Below the pieces are notes generated by a model that did no database searches, had not been told where the DNA came from, and saw only the letters and a program-made list of their open reading frames with translations. The position numbers and the translations under genes are program-made. A DNA stretch of 56,831 nucleotides. It comes from Cetobacterium sp050033475 (GTDB lineage: Bacteria; Fusobacteriota; Fusobacteriia; Fusobacteriales; Fusobacteriaceae). Every line of letters begins with the position of its first letter. Within the stretch, counting starts at the first letter, position 1. Location: contig NZ_CP188327.1 in NCBI RefSeq assembly GCF_050033475.1, positions 1 through 56,831 on the forward strand, in the 5' to 3' direction. This document shows, piece by piece, positions 1 to 8,323 of this stretch.

Positions 1-1092
1 TTGTTCCTCTGTTGCAATTGTAGGAATTTCAGAAATAGATTTTTCTAAATTATTTTCCTCTTCCCTCTCCTCTAACATTTCATGTTCAGTTTCACTGATG
101 CTATTCAAGGTTATTATTTTTCTAAAATCATTTCTGTCCTCATAAAATCTTTCCTGTTTTTCCAAGTTAGAGCTTTCAGGAAAATTAATTTCTATTTCAG
201 ATTTTTCCCAGGTGGATTCCTTAATAAAATTAAAACTGCTTATTAAATTTTTCTCCACCAATTCCTCAAAGGCATTTTCTAAAGTTTTAATAGTTCTAGC
301 TATAACCCTTTTATCAAATTTAAGAGGAATTCTTTTTATTAAAAACATTGTGTCCAATTTTAAATATAGATTATGAAATCTTATTTTTTCAACTAGCATA
401 TAAACAGTTCTCGCCGTTGTTGAACTTATATCTAATAATATTTCAGAGTTATAAACTAAATATCCTTTTTGAATTATATTTTTATAGAAGTGATCTGAAA
501 TACTTATTTTATAAATTTCTTTAATTCTTTTATCATTTATTTTTGTTCTATATTTTGAATTTATTTTAAGGGAAAGATTAATAATTTCCAAACTGAGTAT
601 GGAAGTACTAATTTCCTTTCCAATTATTCCACCAATTTCACTGGAGTACATTGTATTTTTAAATTTATAATTTGTTTCAGATAATCTCAATAGAGATTTT
701 TTTATAATATTTCCATAGGCATTATTATTACTTAACTTTAATTTTTCTTTAAGTTCAGGAGCTGAAATAATAAATTTTTGGGGCATATTTTTTTCTTTCA
801 TAAGTTGCATTAGTGCAATAAATACCTTTTCCTCCATTTCTCCTGGAATATAATCTCCAGCTATGGGGCTCACTGTAATATAGGTATCTCTATTTTTATT
901 GAAGTAATATTTTATAATCTGATTAACTTTTCTTTGGGTATTTTTAGAGAAGATAGGAAATTGAATTAAGTTTAAATCGATTCTAATTAATTCTTTATTT
1001 TTAATAAACTTTTCATCAACGATTACATCTTCTTCGATTATTTCTGTTTCAGGTGTATTTATAACTTCATCTTCAAGATAATCCCAACTCAT
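1..1092 (-). CDS. Plasmid replication initiator Rep1, N-terminal 364 codons (continues at 56831)
   Basis: This is the N-terminal part of a replication initiator that binds origin iterons. It is close to the intact paralogue at 52087-53889 throughout. ATG at 1092 starts MSWDYLEDEV and is followed by the family core IQFPIFSKNTQRKINQ and PGEMEEKVFIAL. No stop occurs before base 1. The last codon (3-1) reads Gln of TEEQ, and base 56831 continues with IDKI, matching the paralogue without a lost or gained base. The joined protein is 597 aa (1092-1 plus 56831-56130). The fold is most likely two winged-helix domains as in plasmid RepA/RepB initiators; this is inferred from family resemblance. An inverted iteron at 1124-1144 sits just before the start and suggests autorepression. 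Confidence 0.88.
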   Translation of the reverse strand, partial: MSWDYLEDEVINTPETEIIEEDVIVDEKFIKNKELIRIDLNLIQFPIFSKNTQRKVNQIIKYYFNKNRDTYITVSPIAGDYIPGEMEEKVFIALMQLMKEKNMPQKFIISAPELKEKLKLSNNNAYGNIIKKSLLRLSETNYKFKNTMYSSEIGGIIGKEISTSILSLEIINLSLKINSKYRTKINDKRIKEIYKISISDHFYKNIIQKGYLVYNSEILLDISSTTARTVYMLVEKIRFHNLYLKLDTMFLIKRIPLKFDKRVIARTIKTLENAFEELVEKNLISSFNFIKESTWEKSEIEINFPESSNLEKQERFYEDRNDFRKIITLNSISETEHEMLEEREEENNLEKSISEIPTIATEEQ

Positions 1093-1123
1093 TTCTAATC
1101 TAACTCCTTTTCTTTTTATAAAT

Positions 1124-1384
1124 TTCTACATTATCAAGGTGTATCTACAAAAAAAGCACCTTACTAATGTAGAAATTCATCGTTATATTAACATATTACC
1201 TCTATATTTTCAACAAAATCAAGTAAAAACACTGATTTTAGAGGATAAACACCTTGATAATGTAGAACAGGGTGACCTCGTTCAAAGTCAATAATTGCAA
1301 AGGCTAGAGAGGAAAAAATGGCCTTTTTTTTTGTACATAACAATATATACAATATTTACAATATAAACAACTATATACAATGTG
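1124..1384. repeat. Iteron-type origin next to Rep1
   Basis: Two direct iterons of the form CACCTTNNTAATGTAGAA lie at 1155-1175 and 1247-1268, with one inverted copy at 1124-1144 immediately before rep1. They are followed by a block at about 1309-1384 (GGAAAAAATGGCC, then repeated ACAATAT units) that is almost identical to 54211-54286 beside Rep3. The layout of iterons plus an AT-rich repeat block is typical of theta plasmid origins. With only two direct copies this array looks reduced compared with those of Rep2 and Rep3. Its iterons carry TAATGTAG where the Rep3 set has TAATGAGG. Confidence 0.75.
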
Positions 1385-1628
1385 AATTTTTTAAAATTAT
1401 AAATCCTTCTTTCTAAAAATTTTTGAAGAAGAACTTTATAACTTAATTTCGATTTTAAAAGGTTTAAATTAACAAAGCTATAACTTTATACCTAAAAACA
1501 CATCAATGAGCTTTAAAATTAAAATTACAGCGTCTGACAACAAAATTATAAGTGTGTATACGGAGCAATATAATAAATTTTTTTAATTGCTAATATAAAT
1601 AATTTTAGAAAAAATATAATAATTAATC
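1385..1628. other. AT-rich intergenic stretch, no gene seen
   Basis: This stretch between the Rep1 origin and the partition operon promoter holds no convincing ORF, hairpin terminator or repeat. It is extremely AT-rich and may be part of the unwinding region of the origin. Confidence 0.5.
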
Positions 1629-1677
1629 AAAAGGTGATATATAAAATTTGACGAAAACACCTTTTAGAAGGTAAAAT
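1629..1677 (+). promoter_or_regulatory. Promoter and operator-like inverted repeat of the rep-like/par operon
   Basis: A -35 box TTGACG (1648-1653) and a -10 box TAAAAT (1672-1677) are 18 bp apart, and the first gene starts about 30 bp downstream. The inverted repeat AAAAGGTG (1629-1636) / CACCTTTT (1658-1665) flanks the -35 box and enters the spacer, so a repressor bound here would block transcription. ParA- or ParB-type autoregulation is a reasonable guess from position, not shown by the sequence. Confidence 0.55.
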
Positions 1678-1708
1678 ATATGTGAAAAAATAAAACTGTT
1701 GGAGAGTG

Positions 1709-2374
1709 ATGGAAATAGTTGTAAAGTATGAAATAGCTGGACCACCAATATCTAATTTAGACTTTTCAATATATAATTTTTTATTAAAAAAAATAGAAAA
1801 AAGAAAAGAAAATTATGCACCTTTTTCTTTAAAAGAAATCAATAGAAAATTAAATATCAAAATAACTAGAGATGATTTAGAAAAAAGTTTAGATTCACTT
1901 CATAGAAATGTAGTAATTCAAAGGTTTGAACATATCTATAGAAGTTATGGATTAATTTCTTGTATAGAAAAAGAAAGTGGAGATTTCTACAGATTTTTTC
2001 TTATTTCTTATATTTTTAAAAGCTTAATTGGAGAAGATGATAGAGGACTTTCTATGGGACTTGTAGAAGTTTTAAGGAAAAAATCTTTTAGTTTTATCTA
2101 TACAGCAAATTTCTATGATATTTTAGGGGAATTATCTGAAAAGGATGAACTAATTTATTCACTAGAAGAACTTAGAAAAATAACAAAGACAGAGAGAAAA
2201 TATAGAGAATATAAGGAATTTAAACGAAGTGTTTTAGAGAAATCTCTGAAGGAATTAAATGAACTTAATGAAAAATATATTTATTTATTCCAAGAGGAGA
2301 GATTAGACAGAAAAGTTAATAAAATTAGGTTTACAAGAGAGGAGAAAAAGAATGGGGAAAATTTACACAATTAA
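1709..2374 (+). CDS. Small Rep_3-like winged-helix protein heading the partition operon
   Basis: A 221-aa protein with no membrane segment. Its last third (KYREYKEFKRSVLEKSLKEL and then a basic strand KVNKIRFT) closely resembles the end of the first winged helix of Rep_3 family initiators, where a YxxFKxxVLxxAxxEIN helix is followed by a β-strand. The start is probably ATG at 1709 after TTGGAGA; GTG at 1706 lies too close to the Shine-Dalgarno. The gene overlaps parA by 23 nt, so translation is probably coupled. It could be a fourth initiator, or a former initiator now acting as partition or copy-control regulator. It is much shorter than the three Rep paralogues and not obviously homologous along its whole length. 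Confidence 0.55.
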   Translation: MEIVVKYEIAGPPISNLDFSIYNFLLKKIEKRKENYAPFSLKEINRKLNIKITRDDLEKSLDSLHRNVVIQRFEHIYRSYGLISCIEKESGDFYRFFLISYIFKSLIGEDDRGLSMGLVEVLRKKSFSFIYTANFYDILGELSEKDELIYSLEELRKITKTERKYREYKEFKRSVLEKSLKELNELNEKYIYLFQEERLDRKVNKIRFTREEKKNGENLHN

Positions 2375-3053
2375 AGTAAACAAAGGTGGAGTTGGAAAAA
2401 CTTTCCTGACTACACAACTTGCAGATGGACTTGCTAAGGGAGAAAAGAAAGTATTAATATTAACTTCTGATTCACAAAATAATATTTTAAATTATACTTT
2501 TCCCTATGATAATAAACCTAGTTTTAAGGATGGTTTGAAAGCTCTTGTTAAAACTGGAGAAGGGGATATTATAAAGCTTAGAGAGAATTTATATTTTATT
2601 CCCTTGGAGGACAATAAATTTTCACCACAGTTTTTAAAAGCCCTACCTGAGACCATAGAAAATTTAAAAAAAGAATATGATTTTATTTTTATAGACAGTA
2701 TTCCAACAATGCAAATAGATTCGGTTTTTGTCAGATGTTCCGATAAAATTATAATTCCTTCTTTCTGTGATCCTGTGACTTTAGAGGGAATTTTAAATGT
2801 AATTGATGAAATTGGAGCTGAAAAAATTCATTCTATAGTTACAAATTTATATAGAAATACAGAAACTCAAAAGAGATTTTACAATGAGCTTAAGGAAATT
2901 TTAGGAAATAGTAAAATAAAATTTTTACCTCCTATAAAGGAATTATCAGCAATAGAAACTCTTTTAGCTAAGGGAAAAACAGTTTGGGAATCGGAGGCTA
3001 AGGAGCTTCAAGAAACTCAGGATATTTTATTAGATATTATTAGTTCCCTTTAG
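2352..3053 (+). CDS. parA: ParA-type partition ATPase
   Basis: This 233-aa protein drives plasmid segregation. It has the deviant Walker A motif KVNKGGVGKTF near residues 6-16, a short strand LILTSDSQNN in the position of the ParA switch region, and a Walker B-like strand DFIFIDSIP. It lacks a long N-terminal DNA-binding extension, so it is a small (type Ib-like) ParA. The RBS is GAGAGGAG, 8 nt before ATG, inside the end of the upstream gene. It is followed, after two palindromes, by the ParB-like gene. Its stop codon TAG overlaps the first palindrome at 3052-3071. Confidence 0.92.
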   Translation: MGKIYTIKVNKGGVGKTFLTTQLADGLAKGEKKVLILTSDSQNNILNYTFPYDNKPSFKDGLKALVKTGEGDIIKLRENLYFIPLEDNKFSPQFLKALPETIENLKKEYDFIFIDSIPTMQIDSVFVRCSDKIIIPSFCDPVTLEGILNVIDEIGAEKIHSIVTNLYRNTETQKRFYNELKEILGNSKIKFLPPIKELSAIETLLAKGKTVWESEAKELQETQDILLDIISSL

Positions 3054-3071
3054 GGTTCGCGTGCGAACCCT
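3052..3071. repeat. 20-bp palindrome AGGGTTCGC-GT-GCGAACCCT, copy 1 (candidate parS)
   Basis: The 9-bp arms are perfect with a GT centre. The same sequence occurs at 50396-50415, and its reverse complement (AC centre) at 54439-54458. This copy overlaps the parA stop codon and lies 64 bp before the parB-like start. Unlike the other two copies it is not followed by a run of T, so it is unlikely to be a simple terminator here. A partition-site or operator role is inferred from its place and recurrence. Confidence 0.6.
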
Positions 3072-3075
3072 AAAT

Positions 3076-3100
3076 AAATTTCGCAAAAAGTGCGAAATTT
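3076..3100. repeat. Second inverted repeat between parA and parB-like gene
   Basis: AAATTTCGCA (3076-3085) and TGCGAAATTT (3091-3100) form a perfect 10-bp inverted repeat around AAAAG. It shares the TTCGC/GCGAA half-sites with the neighbouring 20-bp palindrome, so the same protein could bind both. Confidence 0.55.
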
Positions 3101-3134
3101 TAAATATATAAATTAAGTGGTTGATGGAGGAAAG

Positions 3135-3749
3135 ATGTCTAAAAAATTAAAGGAAAGACTTAAAAATGCCCTGCAAGCTTCAGAGGAAAAAGCAATAGAA
3201 ACACTTATTGGAAATATAGAAGAGGTTATAATTTCTGAAAATTCAGAGGAAAATAAATTTCTTTTGGAAAAGACCAAAGAAATTTTAAATGTTCAAGCTA
3301 AGGCCAGTTTAGAGCTAGGAAAAATCTTTGAAGAGGTTGTAAATAGAGTAAATGATAATACCTATTGTAAATGGCTTGAGTTCAATGGCTTTAATAAAAC
3401 TACAGCCTTTAGACATAGAAGAAGATATAACCTTTTTCAAAGGGTAATCAGTCAAAGGGGAAAGGAAATTGTAGCCCTTTGCTCCTATAGAGAGATTGAT
3501 AAAATGTACAAGGAAGATAGTAAATATTTTCAATTGCTAGAGGATGAAACCTTAGATTATACAAAATTAAAAACAATTTTAAAAAATCAAGAGGATAAAG
3601 AAAATTCTACTCTAGAAGAAGTTCATCTTGAATTTGATAATATTCAGGAACTTTTTAAAAAATTAGATGAAAAAATAAAAGGGCTAGATCAGAAGAAACA
3701 AACAGAGGTAAAAAAACATTTAAATAAAATTTGGAAAATATTAGCTTAA
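3135..3749 (+). CDS. ParB-like partition partner protein
   Basis: A 204-aa, highly charged helical protein directly downstream of parA. The middle section CKWLEFNGFNKTTAFRHRRR reads like the helix-turn-helix of plasmid centromere-binding proteins, in which a WLEENxGFSKxTAxRY motif is common. The C-terminus is a coiled-coil-like region rich in Lys and Glu. It has no ParB N-terminal nuclease-like motif, so it is not a canonical chromosomal ParB. The start is chosen at ATG 3135 because GGAGG ends 4 nt before it; an in-frame GTG at 3117 lacks a Shine-Dalgarno. It probably binds the palindromes just upstream (inference). Confidence 0.7.
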   Translation: MSKKLKERLKNALQASEEKAIETLIGNIEEVIISENSEENKFLLEKTKEILNVQAKASLELGKIFEEVVNRVNDNTYCKWLEFNGFNKTTAFRHRRRYNLFQRVISQRGKEIVALCSYREIDKMYKEDSKYFQLLEDETLDYTKLKTILKNQEDKENSTLEEVHLEFDNIQELFKKLDEKIKGLDQKKQTEVKKHLNKIWKILA

Positions 3750-3759
3750 TATAGATAAA

Positions 3760-3796
3760 GCCCCATTTAATTTAAATAAATGGGGCCTTTCTTTTA
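3760..3796. terminator. Bidirectional terminator after the partition operon
   Basis: GCCCCATTTA (3760-3769) pairs with TAAATGGGGC (3777-3786) and is followed by CCTTTCTTTT. It separates the rightward partition operon from the leftward PLD-like gene. Confidence 0.85.
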
Positions 3797-3815
3797 ATGA
3801 ATTTAAATAATGAAT

Positions 3816-4688
3816 TTAAAACTTTTTCAAAATTCTTTTTCCAAATAGGATTTTTCCAATATAATTGCTACTATGTAATTTAAAATTATAATTATACATT
3901 TCATCAAAATATGTTTTAAATTTTGGAATTAAATTATAATCTATGGTTTCTGTGATAGATTCTAAGTTATGATTAAAACCATTAGAAGTAAAATTAGCAG
4001 ATCCCCAATATGCTTTTTCTGTTAATTTTCCTGAAGAAGAAGTAAAATCCATTAAATATAATTTAATATGTGGAAATATTTCTTTTGTTTCTTTATCATC
4101 CCAACACTTGATACATTTATAATTTAATAAATTTATAAATTCAGCAAAATAAGTTTTATCATTTTCTATATTTTTAATTTTTTCTAAGGTTTTATTTCTT
4201 TGGTTTCTGAAAAAATATAAACTCATCAAATAAATAGGCATACACATTAAATATACAGGAAAGTTAAAATAGGTTATTTTTTTCAAAATAATTGTTAATA
4301 ATATAGATATTATTAATCCACTAAAGATCATCCATTTGATATTTTTTAGTTTCTTTTCTTCAAGCCTTATCATATTTAAATTATTTTCTTTTTTTTCTTT
4401 ATCTTCTTTCCAAGAATAATTTATTAATTCTGAAAAAACATTTTGGTAACGATAATTTTCTAAAAAATTTTCTTCATCTGAAAAAATAACTTTGATATCT
4501 AATTTTGGTTTCAATTTTTTTAATTCTTTCAATTTTTTAACCATATCCACTGAAATATAAGGAGAAATAATATAAATATAATTTTCAGCCTTATTCATAA
4601 AAGATAAAATATCTTCTCCAACTCCCTGTCCAAATTTAACTGTTGTATAATCACTAGCCTTTGCCTCTAATTTGGGATATAAATTCAT
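3816..4688 (-). CDS. Membrane-anchored PLD-like (HKD) protein
   Basis: A 290-aa protein of the phospholipase D-like superfamily. The N-terminal half has the strand and helix of a PLD repeat (YIYIISPYISVDMVKKL) but no HKD. The C-terminal half has H-x-K-x4-D (HIKLYLMD) followed by GSANFTSNGF, the catalytic signature. Between them two hydrophobic segments (IFSGLIISILLTIILKK and FPVYLMCMPIYLMSLYF) should form a membrane hairpin. ATG 4688 is preferred because AGGAG lies 9 nt upstream; GTG at 4697 abuts it. With one complete HKD, a dimer would be needed for catalysis. Such proteins act as nucleases or phospholipases; the substrate is unknown here. Confidence 0.7.
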   Translation of the reverse strand: MNLYPKLEAKASDYTTVKFGQGVGEDILSFMNKAENYIYIISPYISVDMVKKLKELKKLKPKLDIKVIFSDEENFLENYRYQNVFSELINYSWKEDKEKKENNLNMIRLEEKKLKNIKWMIFSGLIISILLTIILKKITYFNFPVYLMCMPIYLMSLYFFRNQRNKTLEKIKNIENDKTYFAEFINLLNYKCIKCWDDKETKEIFPHIKLYLMDFTSSSGKLTEKAYWGSANFTSNGFNHNLESITETIDYNLIPKFKTYFDEMYNYNFKLHSSNYIGKILFGKRILKKF

Positions 4689-4828
4689 TTTATGCACTCC
4701 TTTTTTTATTGTTATTAGGATTATATCACTTAGAAATTAAAAAAAAATAAGTTTAAAATTAAAGGATATTTAGAAAACATACAAAAAATGTAGAATTTAT
4801 AAAATAAATTTTATATTATGGGGGAATA

Positions 4829-5389
4829 ATGAAAGGCTTACTAATTTTAATTTTTACATTGCTATATACAACATCCTATGGAGATATAAATTCTTTGTGG
4901 GACCATCTTATAAAATTTGAAGGAAAAAAAATTATAAAAGAACCTACTGGAGACTATAGTAAATACGGATTGCGTTCATTTTTTATAAAAGAGTATAATA
5001 AAAAATATTATACCAACTACACTATAAAATCCTTAAATGAAGAACAGGGAAAAAAAATATTTGAAGAATTTTTTTATAAAAAATATCTAATTAATGGAAT
5101 TGAAAATGAAAATGCAAGAATCATAATAACGGATACTATCTATAATCAAGGAATTGCAGGAATTATTTTAATTCAAAAATCTATTAATAAGTCCTTGGGA
5201 GAAGAAATTTTAAAAATTGATGGAGTTATAGGTGCAGAAACAATAAATGCTTTAAATAAAATCGATTTTGAAACATTTAAAAAAAATTTAAAAAACAAAA
5301 GAATTGCTTATTATAAAACTCGTAAACATTTCAAAAAATATGGTAAAGGTTGGTTAAATAGATTAGACTTGACCTTTAATATAAATTAG
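4829..5389 (+). CDS. Secreted GH108-like muramidase with peptidoglycan-binding domain
   Basis: A 186-aa protein with signal peptide MKGLLILIFTLLYTTSYG. Next comes LIKFEGKKI with the presumed catalytic Glu of the GH108 family (the FEGGY..D..GG.TKYGIT region, here FEG...GDYSKYGLRSF). The second half (TDTIYNQGIAGIILIQKSIN, then IDGVIGAETINAL and KRIAYYKTR) matches the PG_binding_3 domain that follows GH108 in phage lysozymes. It should cleave peptidoglycan in the periplasm. GGGGG lies 5 nt before ATG. The signal peptide, absent from typical phage versions, suggests use by the cell, for example wall remodelling for secretion. Confidence 0.75.
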   Translation: MKGLLILIFTLLYTTSYGDINSLWDHLIKFEGKKIIKEPTGDYSKYGLRSFFIKEYNKKYYTNYTIKSLNEEQGKKIFEEFFYKKYLINGIENENARIIITDTIYNQGIAGIILIQKSINKSLGEEILKIDGVIGAETINALNKIDFETFKKNLKNKRIAYYKTRKHFKKYGKGWLNRLDLTFNIN

Positions 5390-5398
5390 TAAAAAAAA

Positions 5399-5434
5399 AC
5401 AAGCACCTTATTCTTTTAAGATGCTTGTTTTTTA
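5399..5434 (+). terminator. Terminator after the muramidase gene
   Basis: The stem ACAAGCACCTTA (5399-5410) pairs with TAAGATGCTTGT (5417-5428), with one mismatch, and is followed by a T run. Confidence 0.85.
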
Positions 5435-5512
5435 AATCTAATTTGGGGAAAATCAGATTTGGGATAAAAGTCCTTAATAACAAAAATAGACTATTAAGTT
5501 AAAGGAGTTTTA

Positions 5513-5575
5513 ATGAAATTCAAAACTGAAAATGTTGTTTTCACTTTGGGATTTTACAACAATAGAATTATATAA
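5513..5575 (+). CDS. Possible 20-aa small ORF
   Basis: MKFKTENVVFTLGFYNNRII is preceded by AAAGGAG at good spacing. It lies just 3' of the convergent rep2 stop. I recognise no homologue. It could be a translated small peptide, a gene remnant or chance; no second copy was found in the window. Confidence 0.2.
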   Translation: MKFKTENVVFTLGFYNNRII

Positions 5576-5589
5576 CTCCAATGTGTCTT

Positions 5590-7323
5590 CTAAATATCTT
5601 TTCTTATATTTTTTAATAAAATTTCTTGTAAATCTTTTTTAGTTAATTTATTTTCTATAAATTTTGGTGTTAATTCTAATAAAGTTTCTTTAATTAATTT
5701 ATCTACTTCATCAGATGTGAAATCATAAATTTTAGAGCAAACACGAATATATTCATGAACATAAGCTTTCAATTCTTCAAAACTATTAAATATATTTAAT
5801 TCATTTTTTTCATTTTCCAGTTCTTTAAAATATTCTGGATTTTTTTCTATAAATTTTCCAATAATAATTTCTTTTCCAGCTTTAAAAGCCAATTTTTGAA
5901 TACTTGTTTCTATACCACATTGCTTTATATAATCTTTATAAGCTTCTTTTGCAATAAGCTCATATTTTTCTTTAGGTAAAATTTTTAATTTTTCAATAAT
6001 TTCATTTATTTTATTTTCACTTTTTATATTGTCTTTTGGCTGTTCTTTTTTTTCACAGATCTCAATATAGTCTTCAGCCCATCCTTCTTTTAAAGCCTTT
6101 TGAAAATACGCTCTCATATTTGTTACTTTTTGTTTTTTCATGTATAAAGCAACAGATTTAACTTTAGCATAGGAATATTCTTCTATAGCCTCTTTAATAG
6201 CTCTAGGCATTGTCTTCAAACTTTTGGCTTTTTTAGGTAAAATATCTAAGATACTTAAAATCATATCATTTGTGACCTCTATTTTAATAGGAATATCTTC
6301 TTCAGGTTTTAACTGTTTATTTTCTGTAGAACTTATTGCTAAATCTTTTGATATTTTTTTATATTCATTTAAATCTTCAAAAAATCTATTCTGCTTATTT
6401 TGTATAATCTCATTGGGGAAATAAATATTAATATCACAATTTTCCCAAGTGGTTTCTTTAGTTACTTCAAATGATAAAATAAGATTCATTTCTTTTAATT
6501 CTTCCAAGCTATTAATTATAATTTTAATGGTTCGCCCTATATTATTTTTATCAAATTTTAAAGGAATTCTTTTTATTAAAAACAATGCTTTTACTTTTAA
6601 AAAAACTTCATTATATCGTAATTTTTCTATTAGCATATATAATGTTCGTCCTATACTACTTTTAATATTTAAAAGTATATTGGAATCGTAAACTAAATAA
6701 CCTTTCCTAATTATATTTTCATAAAAATAATTACTAAGAGAGATTTCATAGATTTCTTTTATCCGTCCATCGCTGATTTCTTGTTCGTAAAGATAATTTT
6801 CTTTTAAAGTCAAATCTATTTTTTTTAAGTTAAAAATATTTGTACTTATTTCACTGGATAAAATACCTTTAATTTCACTAGAATATAAAGTATTTTTAAA
6901 AGCATAATTGGTTTTAGAAAGTCTAAAAAGACTTTTTTTAATTTTATCATAAATCTTTGGAAGATTAATTCCAAGCTCATCTTTTATTTGCCCACTACTA
7001 ATTGTAAATGTTTGACCAAACTTTCTTTTTTTCATAATTCTTAATAAAGCAATAAATACTTTCTCTTCAAATTCACCAGGAATATGATCACCAGAAATTG
7101 GACTCACTGTAATATAAGTTTCCCTATTGTTGTTAAAATAATATTTAACTACTTGATTAATTTTACGTCTTGTATTTTTAGAAAAAATAGGATATTGAAC
7201 AATATTTATATCCATTCTAATTAAAGTTCCATTTTGAATAACTGTATCTTCTAAAATTAAATTTTCTTCAATTATTTCTGTGGCAGGTGTATCAAGTACT
7301 TCACTAATTAAAAATTCTTTCAT
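5590..7323 (-). CDS. Plasmid replication initiator Rep2
   Basis: A 577-aa initiator, paralogous to Rep1 and Rep3 (same core FPIFSKNTRRKINQVVKYY, then SGDHIPGEFEEKVFIALL and RLSKTNYAFKNTLYSSEI) but clearly more diverged from them than they are from each other. The N-terminal two thirds should hold the two DNA-binding winged helices. The C-terminal third carries the LKTMPRAIKEAIEEYSYAKV motif also seen in the others, then a charged helical tail. ATG 7323 follows GAGGAG, which itself lies inside an inverted iteron (7328-7347), so initiator binding there would block its own expression. No AAA/PD-(D/E)XK partner follows this copy. Confidence 0.88.
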   Translation of the reverse strand: MKEFLISEVLDTPATEIIEENLILEDTVIQNGTLIRMDINIVQYPIFSKNTRRKINQVVKYYFNNNRETYITVSPISGDHIPGEFEEKVFIALLRIMKKRKFGQTFTISSGQIKDELGINLPKIYDKIKKSLFRLSKTNYAFKNTLYSSEIKGILSSEISTNIFNLKKIDLTLKENYLYEQEISDGRIKEIYEISLSNYFYENIIRKGYLVYDSNILLNIKSSIGRTLYMLIEKLRYNEVFLKVKALFLIKRIPLKFDKNNIGRTIKIIINSLEELKEMNLILSFEVTKETTWENCDINIYFPNEIIQNKQNRFFEDLNEYKKISKDLAISSTENKQLKPEEDIPIKIEVTNDMILSILDILPKKAKSLKTMPRAIKEAIEEYSYAKVKSVALYMKKQKVTNMRAYFQKALKEGWAEDYIEICEKKEQPKDNIKSENKINEIIEKLKILPKEKYELIAKEAYKDYIKQCGIETSIQKLAFKAGKEIIIGKFIEKNPEYFKELENEKNELNIFNSFEELKAYVHEYIRVCSKIYDFTSDEVDKLIKETLLELTPKFIENKLTKKDLQEILLKNIRKDI

Positions 7324-7327
7324 TTTT

Positions 7328-7530
7328 CACTCCTCATTAAGGATACTTTTGTCTAAAGTTTAACTTAAATTAAATATAAAATCAACAAAATACTACCCTT
7401 TAATGAGGAAAAAATAGGATAGTACCCTTAATGAGGGTGATAAATACCTTTAGTGAGGAAAAGAAGTACCCTTAATGAGGATAGAACAGTACCCTTAATG
7501 AGGAAAAGAAGTACCTTTAATGAGGATAGG
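7328..7530. repeat. Rep2 iteron array (six direct, one inverted)
   Basis: Direct copies of AGTACCCTTAATGAGGAAAA occur with TAC cores at 7394, 7423, 7445, 7467, 7490 and 7512. From the second copy on the period is 22-23 bp, about two helical turns. An inverted copy at 7328-7347 overlaps the rep2 Shine-Dalgarno. The core CCCTTAATGAGG differs from the Rep1 (CCTTNNTAATGTAG) and Rep3 (CCTTGNTAAYGAGG) types, so the initiators may be partly specific. Confidence 0.88.
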
Positions 7531-7798
7531 TATTTTTTCTCTGAAACCCTTGCTATTGTTGGCTAAAAGCCGCTTTTTTAGGTGTGTTTTTTTGTACATA
7601 ACAATATAACAATATTTAAACAAAAAAAACACTAATAACAATGTAAAAAAACTAGTTATTATATATAATAAATTAAGAATGAAAATTAAGATTTAAAAAA
7701 TTGTATTACAAATTTTAAAATAAAATCGCTTAAAACACGTCTAAAATGCTCTATAAACAATTTATTTTAATTTTAGGTATAAATTAATGGTAAAAAAA
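7531..7798. other. AT-rich part of the Rep2 origin
   Basis: After the iterons comes TTTTTTTGTACATAACAATAT and repeated ACAAT units (about 7587-7650), a shorter version of the block shared by the Rep1 and Rep3 origins. No gene is seen. It is probably the melting region. Confidence 0.55.
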
Positions 7799-7832
7799 TA
7801 GGACCTCTTAAAATCGATTTTAAGAGGTCCTA
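7799..7832 (-). terminator. Long palindromic terminator of the regulator operon
   Basis: A 34-bp perfect palindrome, TAGGACCTCTTAAAATC and its complement. On the minus strand it is followed by a run of seven T, placing it downstream of the leftward Rrf2 gene. It also insulates the Rep2 origin. Confidence 0.8.
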
Positions 7833-7900
7833 AAACATATTTAATAAAAAGAATCTCTTGAATTTTATACTATTTTCGTATAATTTTCAAGCAAAAAATT

Positions 7901-8323
7901 TTAAAAACTTGAATTTATAATATCAGAAAATTTTATTTTTTCCATAGATTTGAATAATTCATTCTGAATAAGAGATAAAGAATTTCTTACAGGACATCTT
8001 CCATCTCTTTGGTTAGAACAAGAACCAGGAGTACATATACATGTATTAATAGCTTCATCTTTTTCAATCACATGAATAACTTCTCCTAAGGATATATCAC
8101 AAGGTTCTTTATCGAGAGAATATCCACCGGATACTCCTCGATAAACTTTTATAATTTTTGCTTTTACAAGTTTTTTTAAAATTTTTAAACAAAAAGATTC
8201 TGGAATATGTTCTGCTTTAGAAATACTTTTTGAATCTATTATTTCATTAGCATTTTCAATATAAATTTTTGCTAAAAAAAATACAATCCTCAAAGCGTAA
8301 TCAGTTTCTTTTTTCAGTTTCAT
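7901..8323 (-). CDS. Rrf2-family transcriptional regulator with Cys cluster (pilus operon A)
   Basis: A 140-aa winged-helix regulator. It has the family start MKLKKETDYALRIVFFLA, recognition region IPESFCLKILKKLVKAKIIKV and wing GVSGGYSLDK. The Rrf2 effector loop carries C-x-C-x4-C-x7-C (CICTPGSC then GRCPV), suited to an Fe-S cluster or redox/NO sensing. That is family knowledge; the cluster here is inferred. It overlaps the end of the upstream PRD gene by 23 nt, with AAGGA before the ATG, so the two are co-transcribed and probably translationally coupled. A paralogue at 21462-21869 precedes pilus operon B, pointing to these fibres as targets. Confidence 0.88.
   Translation of the reverse strand: MKLKKETDYALRIVFFLAKIYIENANEIIDSKSISKAEHIPESFCLKILKKLVKAKIIKVYRGVSGGYSLDKEPCDISLGEVIHVIEKDEAINTCICTPGSCSNQRDGRCPVRNSLSLIQNELFKSMEKIKFSDIINSSF

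Noticed and set aside
1..1092. Truncated pseudogene at the window start
   Set aside because: The missing C-terminus is found in frame at 56130-56831; the gene is whole on the circular molecule.
3052..3071. Palindrome as a simple rho-independent terminator of parA
   Set aside because: No T run follows on the plus strand, and the parB-like gene lies directly downstream; a binding site fits better for this copy.
7391..7530. Regularly spaced repeats that might suggest a CRISPR array
   Set aside because: The 22-bp repeats have no unique spacers, vary in sequence, adjoin a replication initiator, and no cas gene is present.
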